Source of the DNA: CAZEHO01 sp964511945
GTDB lineage: Bacteria; Actinomycetota; Acidimicrobiia; Spongiisociales; UBA11373
Assembly (NCBI GenBank): GCA_964511945.1
Contig: CAZEHO010000036.1
Span: 1-30,537, forward strand
Length of the DNA stretch: 30,537 bases
Reading direction: 5' to 3'
Shown: positions 29,774-30,537 of the stretch, in pieces
Layout: each line of letters begins with the position of its first letter
How positions within the stretch are numbered: the first letter of the stretch is position 1
Notes under the pieces: generated by a model
What the model was told of the DNA's origin: nothing
Seen by the model: the letters and a program-made list of their open reading frames with translations, nothing else
Databases searched by the model: none
Position numbers and translations under genes: made by a program

Positions 29774-29792
29774 CGGGCTTTGTTCCCACGAA

Positions 29793-29874
29793 GAGCTATG
29801 AGCCTGGAAGATGCTCGTCGCTCGTCGCTCGTCGCTCGTCGCTCGTCGCTCGTCGCTCGTCGCTCGTCGCTCGT
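29793..29874. repeat. Tandem heptamer GCTCGTC array (locus E), cut by the assembly gap
   Basis: About nine uninterrupted copies of GCTCGTC (29813-29874) run straight into the N gap. Degenerate units in the same register precede them (GAGCTAT, GAGCCTG, GAAGATG). The same core, GACGAGC in complement, makes up locus B and part of locus C. Confidence 0.9.
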
Positions 29875-29974
29875 NNNNNNNNNNNNNNNNNNNNNNNNNN
29901 NNNNNNNNNNNNNNNNNNNNNNNNNNNNNNNNNNNNNNNNNNNNNNNNNNNNNNNNNNNNNNNNNNNNNNNNNN
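29875..29974. other. Assembly gap, 100 N
   Basis: Exactly 100 N, the conventional placeholder for a scaffold gap of unknown size. It begins inside the heptamer array, which is probably why assembly failed. Translated frames across it are meaningless. Confidence 0.99.
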
Positions 29975-29976
29975 CG

Positions 29977-30537
29977 CTAGAGCAGCACCCGCGCCGCCCA
30001 GCCGACCACGTCGTCGAGTTCCGCCTCGGAGGGAAGCATCTCGTGGCCCTCCCAGAGCCGCACCAGGGCATCGGGACCCCAGCGCCGGTCGACCTCGGCG
30101 CAGAACGTTGTGCCGCGGCGGTAGCGATGGTGTTCGATGTCCAGGCCCAGCAGGCGCTGCAGCATCTGTTCGCCCTGTGACGGTTCGGCACGGCGCCGGT
30201 CGATGGCCTCGCGCAGGCGCTCGGCTTCGGGCAACAGGGTGGCCGAGGTCTGTTGGATCACATACTCGGCGTATCCCTCCATCACCGCCATGAACGCTCG
30301 GATGTCGCTGAGGATCGGACCCTGCTCCTCGGATGCCATGAGGCCGGTGAGCGCCGCAGGATCCTCGAAGAGCTGCTGCAGTTGCTCCGGGTCCTGCAGG
30401 CCACCGAGCCGCTGCTCCAGCGATCCCGGGTCGAGTTGGGCGCCGTCGATGAACCCGGCGATGAGTTCATCGAATCGACCCCGCACCCAGTCCACCGAGA
30501 ACTCGGCGCGGTGGAGGACTTCGTGCAGCGCCAGCCA
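29977..30537 (-). CDS. DUF2342-type zinc metalloprotease-like protein (F420-biosynthesis-associated family), C-terminal part
   Basis: 187 codons up to the window edge; the N-terminus lies outside. The first visible residues read 'WLALHEVLHRAEF', giving an H-E-x-x-H zinc motif, followed by 'VDWVRGRFDELIAGFIDGAQ', 'AVMEGYAEYVIQ' with the conserved E-G-Y/H pattern, and 'LLGLDIEHHRYRRG'. This is the layout of the actinobacterial family annotated as zinc-dependent metalloprotease or coenzyme F420 biosynthesis-associated protein. No protease activity can be proved from sequence. The stop codon lies 3 nt after the assembly gap, so the downstream context is unknown. Confidence 0.82.
   Translation of the reverse strand, partial: WLALHEVLHRAEFSVDWVRGRFDELIAGFIDGAQLDPGSLEQRLGGLQDPEQLQQLFEDPAALTGLMASEEQGPILSDIRAFMAVMEGYAEYVIQQTSATLLPEAERLREAIDRRRAEPSQGEQMLQRLLGLDIEHHRYRRGTTFCAEVDRRWGPDALVRLWEGHEMLPSEAELDDVVGWAARVLL

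Noticed and set aside
29813..29874. Tandem array considered as a CRISPR
   Set aside because: The unit is 7 nt with no spacers and no cas genes nearby.
29767..30293. Open frames running through the N gap
   Set aside because: They are artefacts of translating N and the heptamer array.

Overview
This is a 30.5 kb, high-GC, gene-dense window that looks like the chromosome of an actinomycetote. Indicators are a WhiB-family Fe-S regulator, a GuaB3-type IMP dehydrogenase homologue, PcrA with a C-terminal Tudor-like tail, a DUF2342-type HExxH protein, a SenX3-like kinase, many GTG starts, and many genes with a TANNNT box about 6-8 nt before the start codon and no Shine-Dalgarno site (leaderless transcripts). 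An uncultured Acidimicrobiia-like lineage is my guess, not shown by the sequence. A run of exactly 100 N (29875-29974) shows that this is a draft scaffold, probably a metagenome-assembled genome, so single-base frameshifts must be read with care.

Layout. 1-4290: 3' end of trpS, a convergent sulfotransferase, and the guanine-nucleotide pair guaB3-guaA. 4469-7509: a translationally coupled CheA-like hybrid kinase and a receiver-GAF-like response regulator. 7584-9776: pcrA. 9821-12246: a stand-alone B12-binding protein of the methylmalonyl-CoA mutase type next to sucCD. 12261-15996: NUDIX hydrolase, uridine kinase, a frameshifted P-loop kinase, purH, and a FlK-like thioesterase. 16095-18642: icd, mdh and an HU protein. 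18700-20034: SCP2 protein and a DapA-like aldolase. 20122-20906: a heavily decayed FemAB/GNAT-type acyltransferase. 20976-24399: sdhCAB. 24621-27786: whiB, a membrane-anchored protein of unknown function, and an ECF sigma factor / zinc anti-sigma / RseB-like trio. 27790-29276: a decayed Pho-type locus (phoU remnant, intact SenX3/PhoR-like kinase, response regulator reduced to 21 codons). 29273-30537: peroxiredoxin, heptamer repeats, assembly gap, and the C-terminal part of a DUF2342-type protein.

How the genes work together. Much of the oxidative TCA cycle lies within 14 kb (sucCD, NADP-type icd, mdh, sdhCAB), though in separate transcription units. The B12 protein links propionate/methylmalonyl-CoA to succinyl-CoA beside sucCD. 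The right half is regulatory and envelope-related.

The most interesting signals are not conventional genes. (1) A family of heptanucleotide-phased repeats occurs at five loci, confined to intergenic DNA apart from a slight overlap with the 3' end of the NUDIX gene, and includes a 22-bp near-perfect hairpin. (2) A duplicated, palindrome-containing operator-like block brackets the whiB promoter. (3) In the Pho-type locus only the kinase survives: the response regulator has been reduced by an in-frame internal deletion to its first and last ~10 codons. (4) A recurrent leaderless -10 signature is present. I saw no tRNA, rRNA, CRISPR array, insertion sequence or prophage gene.
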